64,000 nt of DNA from Aequorivita capsosiphonis DSM 23843 (lineage in GTDB: Bacteria; Bacteroidota; Bacteroidia; Flavobacteriales; Flavobacteriaceae). Where the stretch lies: contig NZ_AUBG01000006.1 in assembly GCF_000429125.1 (NCBI RefSeq), positions 62,001 to 126,000 of the forward strand, in the 5' to 3' direction. The notes under the pieces were generated by a model that was not told where the DNA came from, did no database searches, and worked only from the letters and a program-made list of their open reading frames with translations. Below are positions 25,727 through 34,856 of the stretch, piece by piece (the stretch's first letter is position 1; the number at the start of each line of letters is the position of its first letter). The position numbers were made by a program, and so were the translations under genes.

Positions 25727-27970
25727 ATGAAAAAAAGTACATTAAAACACATGCTGATTTTATCCTTAGCGCTATTTTGCTTTGGGGTAAATGCACAGAA
25801 CAATGCGTTGTGGACGAAAGCATCGGCCAGACAAACGCAAGACAAACAATTAGCCGAAAGAAATGCAATACCACAGGAATACGACCTGTTTGCTCTAAAT
25901 ACTTCTGCCTTAAAAAACATTTTGGCGTCAGCTCCGGATAGAAATTCGGTGACATCAAATGTTATTATATCGCTACCTACCAATGGTGGTGAGTTACAGA
26001 AATTTCGTGTGTACGAAGCTTCTGTTATGGAGCCTGCATTTCAAGCACAACATCCAAACCTAAGGTCTTATACTGCACAAGGTATCGATGATCCCTCTGC
26101 AATAGCGCGTTTTAGCGTTACGGATCTTGGAGTGAATGTAATGATCTCTTCTGCCAACTATTCAACAATTTATATTGATCCGTACACTCAGGATAAAAAT
26201 TATTACATTTCTTATAACGTAGATCAAATTACTTCTTCAGTTGATTTTGTATGTCATTTTGAGAATGACGAAGCAATGGCAAGACCAGATGGTACAGAAA
26301 ATGCAAAAGATGGCACTTTAAGAACCTACAGATTGGCATTGGCCTCTACGGCGGAATACTCTTATTACCACTGGAACCGTGCAGGAATTCCTGCCTCTGC
26401 TTCTGATGCAGAAAAAAAAGCAGCCGTGCTTGCGGCAATGGTTATTGCGGTAACCCGTGTAGATGGTATTTATGAAAGAGATGTTGCCCTAACCATGGTT
26501 ATGGTTGACAATACGGATATTATTTTCCTTAATGCGGGAACTGATGGTTATGATAATTTTGATGGTTTTGCCATGCTAGCTCAAAACCAAAGTATTGTTG
26601 ATACTCAAATTGGATCTGCAAATTATGATATCGGTCATGTGTTCAGTACTGGTGGTGGTGGAATTGCCGGTCTTCGTGTTCCCTGCATGAGCGGTCAAAA
26701 AGCGAGAGGAGTAACAGGTTTACCTTCTCCAATTGGTGATAACTTTTATATTGATTTTGTAGCTCACGAAATGGGACACCAATTTGGTGCAAACCATACT
26801 TTTAATAACCCTTGTGGTGGTAATAGAAATGACTCAACCGCTTTTGAGGTTGGTAGTGGTTCTACTATTATGGGCTATGCTGGTGTTTGTTCTCCAAACG
26901 TACAGGCGCATAGTGATCCATATTTTCAAGCGATAAGCATTCAAGAAATCTGGATCAACATTAAAAATGGAAATTCTTCTTCATGTCCAGAAGAAATCCC
27001 AACAAACAATTTGCCTCCAACGGCAGATGCAGGGCCAGACCGTACCATTCCAAAAGGAACTCCATTTATTTTAATGGGAACTGCTACTGACCCAGATGGA
27101 GATGCATTATCGCATTGCTGGGAGCAAATGGACAGTCAATCTGCTCAAATGCCTCCAAGAGAAAATTCAACTGTAGGGCCAGCTTTTAGATCTATTAATC
27201 CAATGGCAGAACCAGAAAGATATATGCCAGCTTTGGTAACTGTATTAGCAAACCAAACTAAAAGTAATTGGGAGGTTGTTCCGCAAGTAGGTAGAAATAT
27301 GAGATTTAGATATACCGTTCGTGACAACGCTGCGGTAGGTGGTTCTAGTGCCAGTGACAATATGTTTGTTATTGTTGATGATGCTGCCGGACCATTTATG
27401 GTTACTTCTCAAGCAACCGCTACTACTTGGACTATAGGTAACACAGAAACGGTTACCTGGGATGTTGCAGGTTCTGATGTGGCGCCAGTTGATAGCCCCA
27501 ATGTTGATATTCTGTTTTCTACGGATGGCGGACAAACATACCCGGTAACTATTGCCCTGAACGTACCGAACACCGGTAGTGCAAATGTTGAAGTACCAAA
27601 CCTAAACACTACCACTGGTAGAATGATGGTAAGATCTTCAAACAATATTTTCTATGACCTTAACGATGCTGTTATTACTGTAAATGGAACTATAGGTGTA
27701 GAAGAATTTGCATTTGACAACTTTGCGGTTTATCCAAACCCTTCAAATGGAACCTTCAACCTTACATTTATGCCAGCTTCCAATGATAACATTGAAGTTT
27801 CACTTTATGACTTAAGAGGAAGAGCCATCAATCAATATAGTTTTGATGATGTATCTGCATCAAACACTTTCACCAAACAATTGGATTACAATTATGTGGA
27901 AAGTGGAATGTATTTCCTAGTTGTGAAAAACGGAGATAAAGTAACTACTAAGAAGGTTATTAAGAACTAA
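25727..27970 (+). CDS. secreted reprolysin-like metallopeptidase with T9SS sorting domain
   Basis: A 747-residue exoprotease. Signal peptide to GVNAQNN; a pro-domain to about residue 200 with an FRVYEAS...FQAQHPNLRSYTAQG segment; a metzincin domain with HEMGHQFGANHTFN beginning at His347; an Ig/PKD-like region (PTADAGPDRTIPKGTP, about 430-560); and a type A T9SS sorting domain (FAVYPNPSNGTFNLTF to TTKKVIKN). It should be secreted by the T9SS. A promoter -7-like element TATCTTTA lies at 25687-25694. It differs in architecture from the InlB-repeat protease at 12.4-16.5 kb, so the two are not recent duplicates. Confidence 0.93.
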   Translation: MKKSTLKHMLILSLALFCFGVNAQNNALWTKASARQTQDKQLAERNAIPQEYDLFALNTSALKNILASAPDRNSVTSNVIISLPTNGGELQKFRVYEASVMEPAFQAQHPNLRSYTAQGIDDPSAIARFSVTDLGVNVMISSANYSTIYIDPYTQDKNYYISYNVDQITSSVDFVCHFENDEAMARPDGTENAKDGTLRTYRLALASTAEYSYYHWNRAGIPASASDAEKKAAVLAAMVIAVTRVDGIYERDVALTMVMVDNTDIIFLNAGTDGYDNFDGFAMLAQNQSIVDTQIGSANYDIGHVFSTGGGGIAGLRVPCMSGQKARGVTGLPSPIGDNFYIDFVAHEMGHQFGANHTFNNPCGGNRNDSTAFEVGSGSTIMGYAGVCSPNVQAHSDPYFQAISIQEIWINIKNGNSSSCPEEIPTNNLPPTADAGPDRTIPKGTPFILMGTATDPDGDALSHCWEQMDSQSAQMPPRENSTVGPAFRSINPMAEPERYMPALVTVLANQTKSNWEVVPQVGRNMRFRYTVRDNAAVGGSSASDNMFVIVDDAAGPFMVTSQATATTWTIGNTETVTWDVAGSDVAPVDSPNVDILFSTDGGQTYPVTIALNVPNTGSANVEVPNLNTTTGRMMVRSSNNIFYDLNDAVITVNGTIGVEEFAFDNFAVYPNPSNGTFNLTFMPASNDNIEVSLYDLRGRAINQYSFDDVSASNTFTKQLDYNYVESGMYFLVVKNGDKVTTKKVIKN

Positions 27971-27992
27971 GCTTCACTAATACTCACGCATA

Positions 27993-28028
27993 AAAAAAGA
28001 GACGTTCAAAATTTGAACGTCTTTTTTA
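27993..28028. terminator. bidirectional terminator after the metallopeptidase gene
   Basis: AGACGTTCAAA (28001-28011) pairs with ATTTGAACGTCT (28012-28022), flanked by an A-run on the left and a T-run on the right. It lies 30 bp after the protease stop codon. Confidence 0.92.
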
Positions 28029-28312
28029 TTTTATAGAATTTGGAAATAGTAGTAATTAAACTAAGACTCTTTTTCTCTGTGCAACTTTGCGTTTCTTTTT
28101 GATCCTCTGTGGAATAGCTGTAACCCGCTGGTTCTAGCGTCCTGCTCGTGTTTTCTAGGAAAACAAAAACCATACTGTAACTAACTATAAAATGAGGATG
28201 CCCTAAAAGAACAATTTATCATAACATAAGACAATGTCTTGCGCATGCGTAACCAATCTAAAATTAGCCCTATACAGCAATGGTAGCCGTTCCATAACAT
28301 AGTTTATTATGA

Positions 28313-28395
28313 CGCCCTTTCAGGGCTTTGGATGTTTAAGGTTTTCCCGTCATCGAGCGTTGCTCGATGTTAAGTTATTACGCTCTTTCAGGGCG
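28313..28395. repeat. REP-like cluster of three hairpins
   Basis: GCCCTTTCAGGGC (28313-28325), CATCGAGC...GCTCGATG with a GTT loop (28351-28369), and CGCTCTTTCAGGGCG (28381-28395) stand in a row. The outer two share the CTTTCAGGG core. This layout resembles the REP elements moved by RAYT (IS200-like) transposases in other bacteria. No such transposase gene lies in the window. Confidence 0.65.
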
Positions 28396-28571
28396 AATTT
28401 ATTATTTGCTTTTCAGATGTAGATTCTATTGACTTTGTAACATAGGTTATTAGTAGCATAATAATAAAATCAGGAACTTGCCAACAGAACTCGGCTGAAC
28501 TTTCCGGGAGCAATGACTGCTTTGTATTCTTGACTCTATTCATTGAAGTTTTTAATCTGAGATTTTTACTT

Positions 28572-28592
28572 CGACTACCGACTACCGACTAC
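28572..28592. repeat. tandem heptamer (CGACTAC) x3
   Basis: Three exact copies of CGACTAC, plus a partial fourth, lie 13 bp from the 3' end of the lipoprotein gene at 28605. The unit length of seven equals that of the CTGTCAT tract at 2251-2299, although the sequence differs. Confidence 0.85.
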
Positions 28593-28604
28593 CGATTAAA
28601 AACT

Positions 28605-29138
28605 TTACAGTTTCGTCGTCTCCCTAATATGCGAAATCACCTGAGTAGATTTTCCGGTATTGAATTTAAGGTCGAACATAATTCCTTGAGCGGTTTTTTC
28701 AACCAAAAGTTTTCCATTGATAACAGGAAAATAACCTGCATCCCTGCAGAAACAATGTTTTCCATAAAGTAAGCCCACATCACTCAAAGCGGCATTTTCC
28801 TTACTTAAATTTTTTACGCCTTCTGGGATTTCAAAATGGATGGTTTCGGTATAATCTGCATCGGCAACTCCTTCGGGTGCTGGTTTGTGATACGTGTACT
28901 CGATTACGGTGTTGTTTCCATCTACTAGATCGGGATAAAACGCACCAGTGCCATCATCTTTTACGGTCAGATTTTTATTCTGATGCACAACAACGCTACA
29001 GTTACCATCGTCTGGACAGCCGGATGATTTATTATCAATTTGTTCCATACTTGTGTTTTCTGAAGAAATTACTGTGTCCGTCTGTGTTTTACAGGCGTTG
29101 ATCATTAAAAGAGGGATTAAAAAAAACAATGCTTTCAT
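28605..29138 (-). CDS. hypothetical lipoprotein
   Basis: A 177-residue lipoprotein of unknown function. The chosen start gives the signal peptide MKALFFLIPLLMINAC, with the lipid-modified Cys at residue 16; the frame runs 33 codons further upstream but that part reads through a repeat and is not credible. The mature protein has paired Cys residues (KSSGCPDDGNCSVVVHQN and YGKHCFCRDAGYFPV), a Tyr/His-rich middle, and a beta-rich C-terminus. The upstream region holds two inverted copies of a dispersed repeat. Confidence 0.8.
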   Translation of the reverse strand: MKALFFLIPLLMINACKTQTDTVISSENTSMEQIDNKSSGCPDDGNCSVVVHQNKNLTVKDDGTGAFYPDLVDGNNTVIEYTYHKPAPEGVADADYTETIHFEIPEGVKNLSKENAALSDVGLLYGKHCFCRDAGYFPVINGKLLVEKTAQGIMFDLKFNTGKSTQVISHIRETTKL

Positions 29139-29161
29139 ATATTTTATTTTTTGTGATTTGG

Positions 29162-29237
29162 GCTTCGATACTAACTTCTGTTTGCGTAGCAAACAGAAAT
29201 TCACCTTCCAGAAAAAAAGGCAGGCAGGCTCAGCCAC
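29162..29237 (+). repeat. modular hairpin element, copy 1 (long form)
   Basis: It has the conserved left end GCTTCGATAC, an inner hairpin TTCTGTTTGCGTAGCAAACAG, a CCAG...AGGCAGG segment, and the right end CTCAGCCAC. Copies at 39912-39989 and 40023-40086 share this long form. It lies just upstream of the lipoprotein gene at 28605-29138. Confidence 0.8.
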
Positions 29238-29283
29238 ATCAATATTGGTTAATTAATTTATTTTAAACTATACAGGCCCTAGC

Positions 29284-29324
29284 AAAGGTGGCTGAGTGTC
29301 CGCCTCGGCGGATGTATCGAAGCC
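29284..29324 (-). repeat. modular hairpin element, copy 2 (short form)
   Basis: On the minus strand it reads GGCTTCGATACA, then the hairpin TCCGCCGAGGCGGA, then CACTCAGCCACCTTT. The ends match copy 1, while the core is unrelated. It begins 16 bp downstream of the stop codon of the lipoprotein gene at 29340-30083 and is in sense with it. Confidence 0.8.
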
Positions 29325-29339
29325 AACATCGAGCAATTA

Positions 29340-30083
29340 TTAATGTTCTAACTCCACCTCCAAATCCAATACATCAGGATCTTTGAAATACTCAATAAAA
29401 GGTTTTTTCAAGGTTAAAGTTTTTTTGTCTGCGGAAAAAGTGGCGTCCGGATTGGATGTTGTTTTAATTTTCTTCGGAAACGTATATTTCAAAGTATAAT
29501 ACGATCCGCCCATAAATGCTGCGGCTTGTTGCATGCTATCCACTTGTTGCTGGTGCTGCTTTTCATCTTTAATATAAGCATCTCTTTTGAAAATACCTTT
29601 CTCGAAGGAATAATTTACGCCAATGATTTCTGGAGTATCTTTGTCTTTGCTAATGCCTTCTGGCTCGGCATCTTTGTTTGGGGCCATTTTGCTAGCTTGT
29701 TCCAGCCCATTCATAATATCGTTTGCCTCATTAACGGATTTAAAATTGGTAGAGATATCATAAAGCATTTCAGAGTTTTCCGTATTCATTTTTACGTGAA
29801 TATTGAAGTTTTCCAGCTTCTTTAATTTCTCTTGTTCGGTTTTGGAAAGTTTGGAGATACTGTCTTTTTTCTCTTCCAAAAATTGTTTGATGTAAATCAT
29901 GGTATCCACTTTTACCTGAGCTGTGTCCATCATCGCTGCACCACCAAATGCCATCATTTCGCTCAAGTTGACTTCAACGGACATAGAGCCACTGCCATCT
30001 TCGTTTAAAACCATGGTTTCATTAAATTGGCAACTAACTACGGAAAGAGCGACTGCGAATAAAAAAAGTAATTTCAGTTTCAT
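29340..30083 (-). CDS. hypothetical lipoprotein
   Basis: A 247-residue lipoprotein. The start at MKLKLLFLFAVALSVVSC puts the lipid-bound Cys at residue 18; a longer frame adds 14 residues and is less likely. The mature part reads QFNETMVLNEDGSGSMSVEVNLSEMM, and has a lysine-rich helical middle (KKDSISKLSKTEQEKLKKLENF) and a beta-rich end (YYTLKYTFPKKIKTT). The MVLNEDGSG start resembles other beta-rich flavobacterial lipoproteins of unknown function. A short hairpin element follows the stop codon. Confidence 0.8.
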   Translation of the reverse strand: MKLKLLFLFAVALSVVSCQFNETMVLNEDGSGSMSVEVNLSEMMAFGGAAMMDTAQVKVDTMIYIKQFLEEKKDSISKLSKTEQEKLKKLENFNIHVKMNTENSEMLYDISTNFKSVNEANDIMNGLEQASKMAPNKDAEPEGISKDKDTPEIIGVNYSFEKGIFKRDAYIKDEKQHQQQVDSMQQAAAFMGGSYYTLKYTFPKKIKTTSNPDATFSADKKTLTLKKPFIEYFKDPDVLDLEVELEH

Positions 30084-30173
30084 CTGTATAAAATATTTGA
30101 GAAATAGGAAGATGGAATGCCCCAATATTCATCTTCAGTTGGTTTACAATTTGTTAACGGGCATTTCATACAA

Positions 30174-30332
30174 TTAACTTTTAGGGTTGTTTAAAATGAT
30201 TAGTGCAGCAATCACGCCAGGAATCCAACCACAGACGGTAAGTATTAAAACGATTAATACAGATCCACAGCCTTTGCCAATAACAGCAAGCGGTGGAAAT
30301 AAAATTGCAAGCAGGACTCTCCAAAAACTCAT
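30174..30332 (-). CDS. YqaE/Pmp3-family membrane protein
   Basis: A 52-residue protein made almost entirely of two membrane helices, starting MSFWRVLLAILFPPLAVIGKG and continuing GSVLIVLILTVCGWIPGVIAAL to LNNPKS. The FPPLAV and CGWIPGVIAA blocks are the Pmp3/YqaE signature. Related small proteins in plants and yeast affect membrane potential and salt tolerance; the role here is inferred only from family. It is too short to stand out, and a longer frame on the opposite strand is its shadow. Confidence 0.93.
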   Translation of the reverse strand: MSFWRVLLAILFPPLAVIGKGCGSVLIVLILTVCGWIPGVIAALIILNNPKS

Positions 30333-30580
30333 ATGCAACAAATCTACAATTAATATTTTTTATTTGAGGTTTTGTTATTTGGATTGCTTTGCTAATTGAT
30401 TCATAAACGGAAATCCAAACACAAAAATTAAAAATAAATTCTCCGAGAACTTTGTGCCTCCAGTGTGTCTTTTGTGTTTAAGCCTTTAGTTGCGCTGATA
30501 TTTATTTATAAATAAAATAGTATCTCGGATCCGGTTTTCAATATCTCTTATCTTTCTTCTCTAATTTCCAGATTCCCCAG

Positions 30581-30633
30581 TTATGATTTAGCACACCATT
30601 TGCCTATCTTTGCACCCGCCAGCCAGAGGCTGG
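30581..30633 (+). promoter_or_regulatory. lysS promoter and leader hairpin
   Basis: TATCTTTG at 30605-30612 matches the flavobacterial -7 consensus TAnnTTTG, with TTATG 19 bp upstream in the -33 position. Just after the expected start of transcription, CCAGCC AGA GGCTGG (30619-30633) forms a strong hairpin, 24 bp before the lysS start. Confidence 0.65.
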
Positions 30634-30656
30634 AATTTATTTTTTATACATACTAT

Positions 30657-32348
30657 ATGCAACTTACTGAACTGGAAATCATCCGAAGAGAAAAACTCAA
30701 TCAACTGCGTGAACGCGGTATCAATCCATATCCTGCAGATTTTTATCCTGTAAATATCACTTCAAAAAAGATAAAGGAGAATTTTAAGGAAGGGGAGAAA
30801 GTAGTGGTTGCAGGAAGATTAATGTCACGACGTATTCAAGGTTCAGCTTCTTTTGCGGAGCTTCAGGATGCTGATGGTCGGATTCAGGTATATTTTAACC
30901 GGGATGAAATATGTCCTGGCGAAGACAAAAGCCATTACAACGATGTTTACAAAAAATTACTCGACATCGGTGATTTTATCGGTATTGAAGGGGAACTTTT
31001 CAATACTCAAGTAGGTGAAAAAACCATTATGGTGAAGAGTTTTACTCTCTTAAGTAAAGCCTTAAAACCATTGCCACAACCGCGCGTTGATGCCGAAGGG
31101 AAAGTTCACGACGCCTTTACAGATCCGGAACAACGCTACCGTCAACGCTATGCAGATTTGGTAGTGAATCCGCACGTCAAGGAAATATTTATAAAGCGCA
31201 CCAAGCTTTACAATGCCATGCGCACTTTCTTTAACGAACGTGGGTATTTTGAAGTAGAAACTCCAGTTTTACAACCGATTCCCGGAGGTGCTGCGGCGCG
31301 ACCATTTATAACACATCACAATTCGCTTGACATCCCTTTGTATATGCGAATAGCCAATGAATTATACCTAAAAAGGTTGATCGTTGGTGGATTTGACGGT
31401 GTTTATGAATTTTCTAAAAACTTCCGAAACGAAGGAATGGACCGCACCCACAATCCTGAGTTTACGGCTATGGAAATTTATGTTTCCTACAAAGACTACA
31501 ACTGGATGATGGATTTCTGTGAGCAATTGCTGGAATTCTGTGCTATTGAAGTAAATGGAACCTCAAAATCTACTTTTGGAAAACACGAAATAGATTTCAA
31601 GGCGCCTTATCCTAGAGTGACCATGGCGGAATCTATCCAACACTTCACAGGTTTTGACATTACTGGAAAAACAGAAGACGAAATTCGTAAAGCTGCTTTG
31701 GATATGAAAATCCCTGTAGATGAAACTATGGGGAAAGGAAAATTGATTGATGAAATTTTCGGCGAAAAGTGTGAGGGCAATTACATTCAGCCTACTTTCA
31801 TTACAGATTATCCGAAGGAAATGAGTCCGTTGTGCAAGGAACACCGCGATAATCCTGAACTTACCGAACGTTTCGAATTGATGGTTTGTGGGAAGGAAAT
31901 AGCAAATGCCTACAGCGAATTGAATGACCCCATTGACCAACGGGAACGTTTTGAAGCCCAATTGAAACTGGCGGATAGGGGAGACGATGAAGCAACTGCA
32001 TTTATTGATTACGATTTTTTACGTGCATTGGAGTACGGTATGCCGCCAACAAGCGGAATGGGTATAGGGATGGACAGATTAATAATGTACCTAACCAACA
32101 ATCCTTCTATTCAGGAAGTGCTTTTCTTCCCACAGATGCGCCCTGAAAAGAAAAAAGTGGAAATGACGGAAGATGAAAAAACAGTCTATCAACTTTTAAA
32201 AGTTAAATCTCCTGTTGCATTGGTAGAGCTAAAAACCGATAGTGGTTTAAGCAATAAAAAATGGGATAGGGCAATAAAGGGATTGACTAAAAACAAAATA
32301 GCTAAAGTTGAAAAAACGGATACTGATTTGATGGTTTCGATAATTTAA
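30657..32348 (+). CDS. lysS: lysyl-tRNA synthetase, class II
   Basis: A 563-residue class II lysyl-tRNA synthetase. It has an N-terminal OB-fold anticodon-binding domain (VVAGRLMSRRIQGSASFAELQDADGRIQVYF), motif 1 around RTKLYNAMRTFFNERGYFEVETPVL, motif 2 FRNEGMDRTHNPEFTAME, and motif 3 GIGMDRLIMYLTNN. A C-terminal helical extension of about 60 residues beyond motif 3 (KVEMTEDEKTVYQLLKVK) is longer than in E. coli LysS. The frame extends 19 codons upstream, but that region holds the promoter, so the ATG at 30657 is the start. Confidence 0.97.
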   Translation: MQLTELEIIRREKLNQLRERGINPYPADFYPVNITSKKIKENFKEGEKVVVAGRLMSRRIQGSASFAELQDADGRIQVYFNRDEICPGEDKSHYNDVYKKLLDIGDFIGIEGELFNTQVGEKTIMVKSFTLLSKALKPLPQPRVDAEGKVHDAFTDPEQRYRQRYADLVVNPHVKEIFIKRTKLYNAMRTFFNERGYFEVETPVLQPIPGGAAARPFITHHNSLDIPLYMRIANELYLKRLIVGGFDGVYEFSKNFRNEGMDRTHNPEFTAMEIYVSYKDYNWMMDFCEQLLEFCAIEVNGTSKSTFGKHEIDFKAPYPRVTMAESIQHFTGFDITGKTEDEIRKAALDMKIPVDETMGKGKLIDEIFGEKCEGNYIQPTFITDYPKEMSPLCKEHRDNPELTERFELMVCGKEIANAYSELNDPIDQRERFEAQLKLADRGDDEATAFIDYDFLRALEYGMPPTSGMGIGMDRLIMYLTNNPSIQEVLFFPQMRPEKKKVEMTEDEKTVYQLLKVKSPVALVELKTDSGLSNKKWDRAIKGLTKNKIAKVEKTDTDLMVSII

Positions 32349-32374
32349 AAACTAGTATATTTTAACTATATATA

Positions 32375-32405
32375 GGAGGTTTCAGCAATGGAATCTCCTT
32401 TTTTT
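32375..32405 (+). terminator. terminator after lysS
   Basis: AGGAGGTTTC (32375-32384) pairs with GGAATCTCCT (32391-32400) around a short AGCAAT loop, followed by a T-run. It lies 27 bp beyond the lysS stop codon. Confidence 0.85.
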
Positions 32406-32515
32406 ATGCTGAATAATTCCTTAACTCTGAGAGCATATTTTTTTTATAATCAGTTTCTTTAAACTATATGGAGATTTGTTGGTCATACCTATGTCGAACA
32501 TTTAAAAAACATATA

Positions 32516-32965
32516 ATGAAAAACCTAATAATAATTTTTATGGCACTTGCCACTTTTGCCGTAAACGCTCAAGACAAGAATTTAGAGAAAAAAGCGCATC
32601 GCAAGGAAATGAAATCGAACCTCACACCGGAGCAACGCGTTGATTTAAAGGTGAAAAAAATGACGTCTAGCCTAGATCTTACTACAGATCAACAAGCAAA
32701 AATGAAACAACTTTTTCTTGAAAAAAGAAATGAACGATCTGGAATGTACAAGAACAGAAAAGAAATGACAGATGCGCAAAAAGATGAAGCCAAAAAAGCG
32801 ATGCTTGACCGAAGAATTACATTTAAAAACCAAATGAAGGATATCTTAACCGAAGAGCAAATAACAAAATGGAAAGATATGAAAAGTGAAAGACACAGCG
32901 TAAAACGCAATAAAGATCATAGAGGAAAGGCTAGAATGAGCCATAAAAATAGGCTTCAAGATTAA
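32516..32965 (+). CDS. Spy-like LTxxQ secreted protein
   Basis: A 149-residue protein with a signal peptide (to LATFAVNAQDK) and a highly charged, helical mature part. The phrases MTSSLDLTTDQQAKMKQLF and DILTEEQITKWKDMKSERH carry the LTxxQ motif of the Spy/CpxP chaperone group. It is likely a periplasmic stress or folding factor, but this rests on motif resemblance. The start was set at MKNLIIIFM; a longer frame upstream lacks signal-peptide character. Confidence 0.8.
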   Translation: MKNLIIIFMALATFAVNAQDKNLEKKAHRKEMKSNLTPEQRVDLKVKKMTSSLDLTTDQQAKMKQLFLEKRNERSGMYKNRKEMTDAQKDEAKKAMLDRRITFKNQMKDILTEEQITKWKDMKSERHSVKRNKDHRGKARMSHKNRLQD

Positions 32966-33057
32966 AAATGTCATAAATTCTAAGTTTCTGGCTTAGTTAT
33001 TGTCTCTATTATGATAGAATTAGTTACATTAGTAACTTTAAATCAAAACCTAAAACA

Positions 33058-33402
33058 ATGAAAAAAATAGTAACAGTTTTTGTCTTCGCGATAACAATGA
33101 TTCTAGGCGTGCAAACAAGTTCAGCCCAACAATTATCGCAAGATAATAGTAGACCAGAAGTAATTGCAAAAGCCGAAACCGCTAAACTTACCGAAACTCT
33201 TGACCTAAATGGCGATCAGAGCCGTACAATTTTTAGAGCTCTTGTAGCAAAAGAAGTTGGTTATCAAAAAAGTGTGCAAGGTAAAGACGCAAAAAGTGCT
33301 GCTGTTTCTTCCGAAAAGAAAAAATTGGATGATCAGTTAAGCGCTACTATGAAAAAAACCTTAACAGCTGATCAATACGCTGAATGGCTTAAAAACGAAT
33401 AA
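33058..33402 (+). CDS. secreted small helical protein
   Basis: A 114-residue protein with a signal peptide (to VQTSSAQQLS) and a helical mature domain (AKAETAKLTETLDLNGDQSRTIFRALVAKEVGYQKSVQGKDAKSA and ATMKKTLTADQYAEWLKNE). The LTETLDLNGDQ and LTADQYAEWL phrases are reminiscent of the LTxxQ motif in the gene 92 bp upstream, so both may belong to one periplasmic family. The two genes are codirectional. Function unknown. Confidence 0.75.
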   Translation: MKKIVTVFVFAITMILGVQTSSAQQLSQDNSRPEVIAKAETAKLTETLDLNGDQSRTIFRALVAKEVGYQKSVQGKDAKSAAVSSEKKKLDDQLSATMKKTLTADQYAEWLKNE

Positions 33403-33425
33403 TTAGTGATTAATTATAATTAAAT

Positions 33426-33457
33426 AAAGCCCTTTCCATATTTTTGGAAAGGGCTTT
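33426..33457. terminator. bidirectional terminator between convergent genes
   Basis: AAAGCCCTTTCCA (33426-33438) pairs with TGGAAAGGGCTTT (33445-33457), with A- and T-runs either side. It separates the secreted-protein gene from hemL, which run toward each other. Confidence 0.92.
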
Positions 33458-33491
33458 ATTTTAGTTTATGCTTATAAGATCTATCCTTACT

Positions 33492-34784
33492 TTAATCCAA
33501 AGTCTTTGCTACTTTTTTACAAGCTGCAATAGTAGCGTCTAAATCCTCGTAGCTAAGTGCTTCACAGATAAACCAAGTTTCATAAGCACTAGGTGCAATA
33601 TAGATTCCCTCGTTAAGCAAACCGTGAAAGAACTTCTTAAAATAATTATTGCTAGCCGCTTCTGCAGCAGAGGTGAAGTCGATAACTGGTTTTTCGGAAA
33701 AATGCACTGAAATCATTGAACCAATACGATTGATTGTAAACTTGACATTTTCTGAAGTCAAGGCTTCGTGCAGTCCTTTATGTAAATATTCTGTTTTCTT
33801 GTTTATTGAATTGAAAATCTCATGGTTTTCATTTAATTCCTTCAGCATTGCCAATCCAGCGGCCATCGCCAAAGGATTTCCGCTTAGGGTTCCAGCTTGA
33901 TAAACTGGACCAATGGGCGCCAAATAATCCATGATCTCGGTGCGTGCTGCAAAAGCGCCAACGGGTAATCCACCGCCAATTACCTTTCCAAAGGTTACAA
34001 TATCCGCTTTCACACCAGATAGTTCTTGAACGCCTCCCGCAGCGAGTCTAAACCCTGTCATTACTTCGTCAAAAATTAGAAGGATATCATTTTCATCACA
34101 AAGTTTTCGAAGACCTTCCAAAAATCCATTTGCAGGGGGAATACATCCCATATTTCCGGCTACAGGTTCTAGAATGACGCAGGCTATTTCGCCTTTATTA
34201 GCAGTGATAACTTGTTCTACGTTCTCCAAATCATTGAAAACCGCCATTAGGGTGTCTTTTGCTGTACCTTCAGTAACGCCAGGACTGTTGGGAGTTCCAA
34301 AAGTTACGGCGCCACTTCCCGCTTGAATTAGAAAGGAATCGCTATGGCCGTGATAGCAGCCAGCAAATTTTATAATTTTATCTTTTCCTGTAAACCCACG
34401 TGCAAGTCGCACGGCACTCATACAAGCTTCGGTGCCACTATTCACAAAACGGATTTTATCAATATTGGGAACCATAGAAACTGCTAAGTCTGCAATTTCG
34501 GTTTCAATTTCCGTGGGCATTCCAAAGGAAGTTCCTTTTTGGGCTTTTTCTACAACTGCATTTACCACGGGCTGATGGGCATGGCCTAAAATCATGGGCC
34601 CCCAAGAATTTATATAATCTATAAATTTATTGCCATCAACATCATACAAATAGGCTCCTTTTGCTTTTTCAACAAAAATTGGGGTGCCGCCAACCGCTTT
34701 AAAAGCGCGAACAGGTGAATTAACCCCCCCCGGAATAACTTTTTGTGCTTCTGTAAATAGGGCGCTGCTTCTTTGGTACTTCAT
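33492..34784 (-). CDS. hemL: glutamate-1-semialdehyde 2,1-aminomutase
   Basis: A 430-residue class III PLP aminotransferase that makes 5-aminolevulinate for haem. It shows [78 protein letters not shown], and the PLP-binding Lys in [18 protein letters not shown]. The length is normal for this enzyme. It is the last gene of a minus-strand run that also includes the LysM protein, the PLP desulfhydrase-like enzyme, the 814-residue lipoprotein and rnhB. Confidence 0.97.
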   Translation of the reverse strand: MKYQRSSALFTEAQKVIPGGVNSPVRAFKAVGGTPIFVEKAKGAYLYDVDGNKFIDYINSWGPMILGHAHQPVVNAVVEKAQKGTSFGMPTEIETEIADLAVSMVPNIDKIRFVNSGTEACMSAVRLARGFTGKDKIIKFAGCYHGHSDSFLIQAGSGAVTFGTPNSPGVTEGTAKDTLMAVFNDLENVEQVITANKGEIACVILEPVAGNMGCIPPANGFLEGLRKLCDENDILLIFDEVMTGFRLAAGGVQELSGVKADIVTFGKVIGGGLPVGAFAARTEIMDYLAPIGPVYQAGTLSGNPLAMAAGLAMLKELNENHEIFNSINKKTEYLHKGLHEALTSENVKFTINRIGSMISVHFSEKPVIDFTSAAEAASNNYFKKFFHGLLNEGIYIAPSAYETWFICEALSYEDLDATIAACKKVAKTLD

Positions 34785-34856
34785 GATATTATTTCAAAAA
34801 TTAAACTATTTGTTTCTATGCTACGAAATATTGATTCGGAGATTACTCTCTATCCG

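Larger units (their letters stand above)
28029..28604. other. 575-bp gene-free region with repeats
   Basis: No convincing gene is present. It holds the three-hairpin REP-like cluster (28313-28395) and a tandem heptamer (28572-28592), both listed separately, plus a small GTTTTCT/AGGAAAAC palindrome near 28150. The rest looks like unstructured, AT-rich remnant DNA. Confidence 0.6.

Noticed and set aside
28605-29237. Longer form of the lipoprotein gene starting at 29237
   Set aside because: The extra 33 codons read through a dispersed repeat and would hide the lipoprotein signal peptide.
30187-30399. 70-residue plus-strand frame
   Set aside because: It overlaps the minus-strand YqaE/Pmp3 gene, whose 52 residues match a known family signature, so the plus-strand frame is the shadow.
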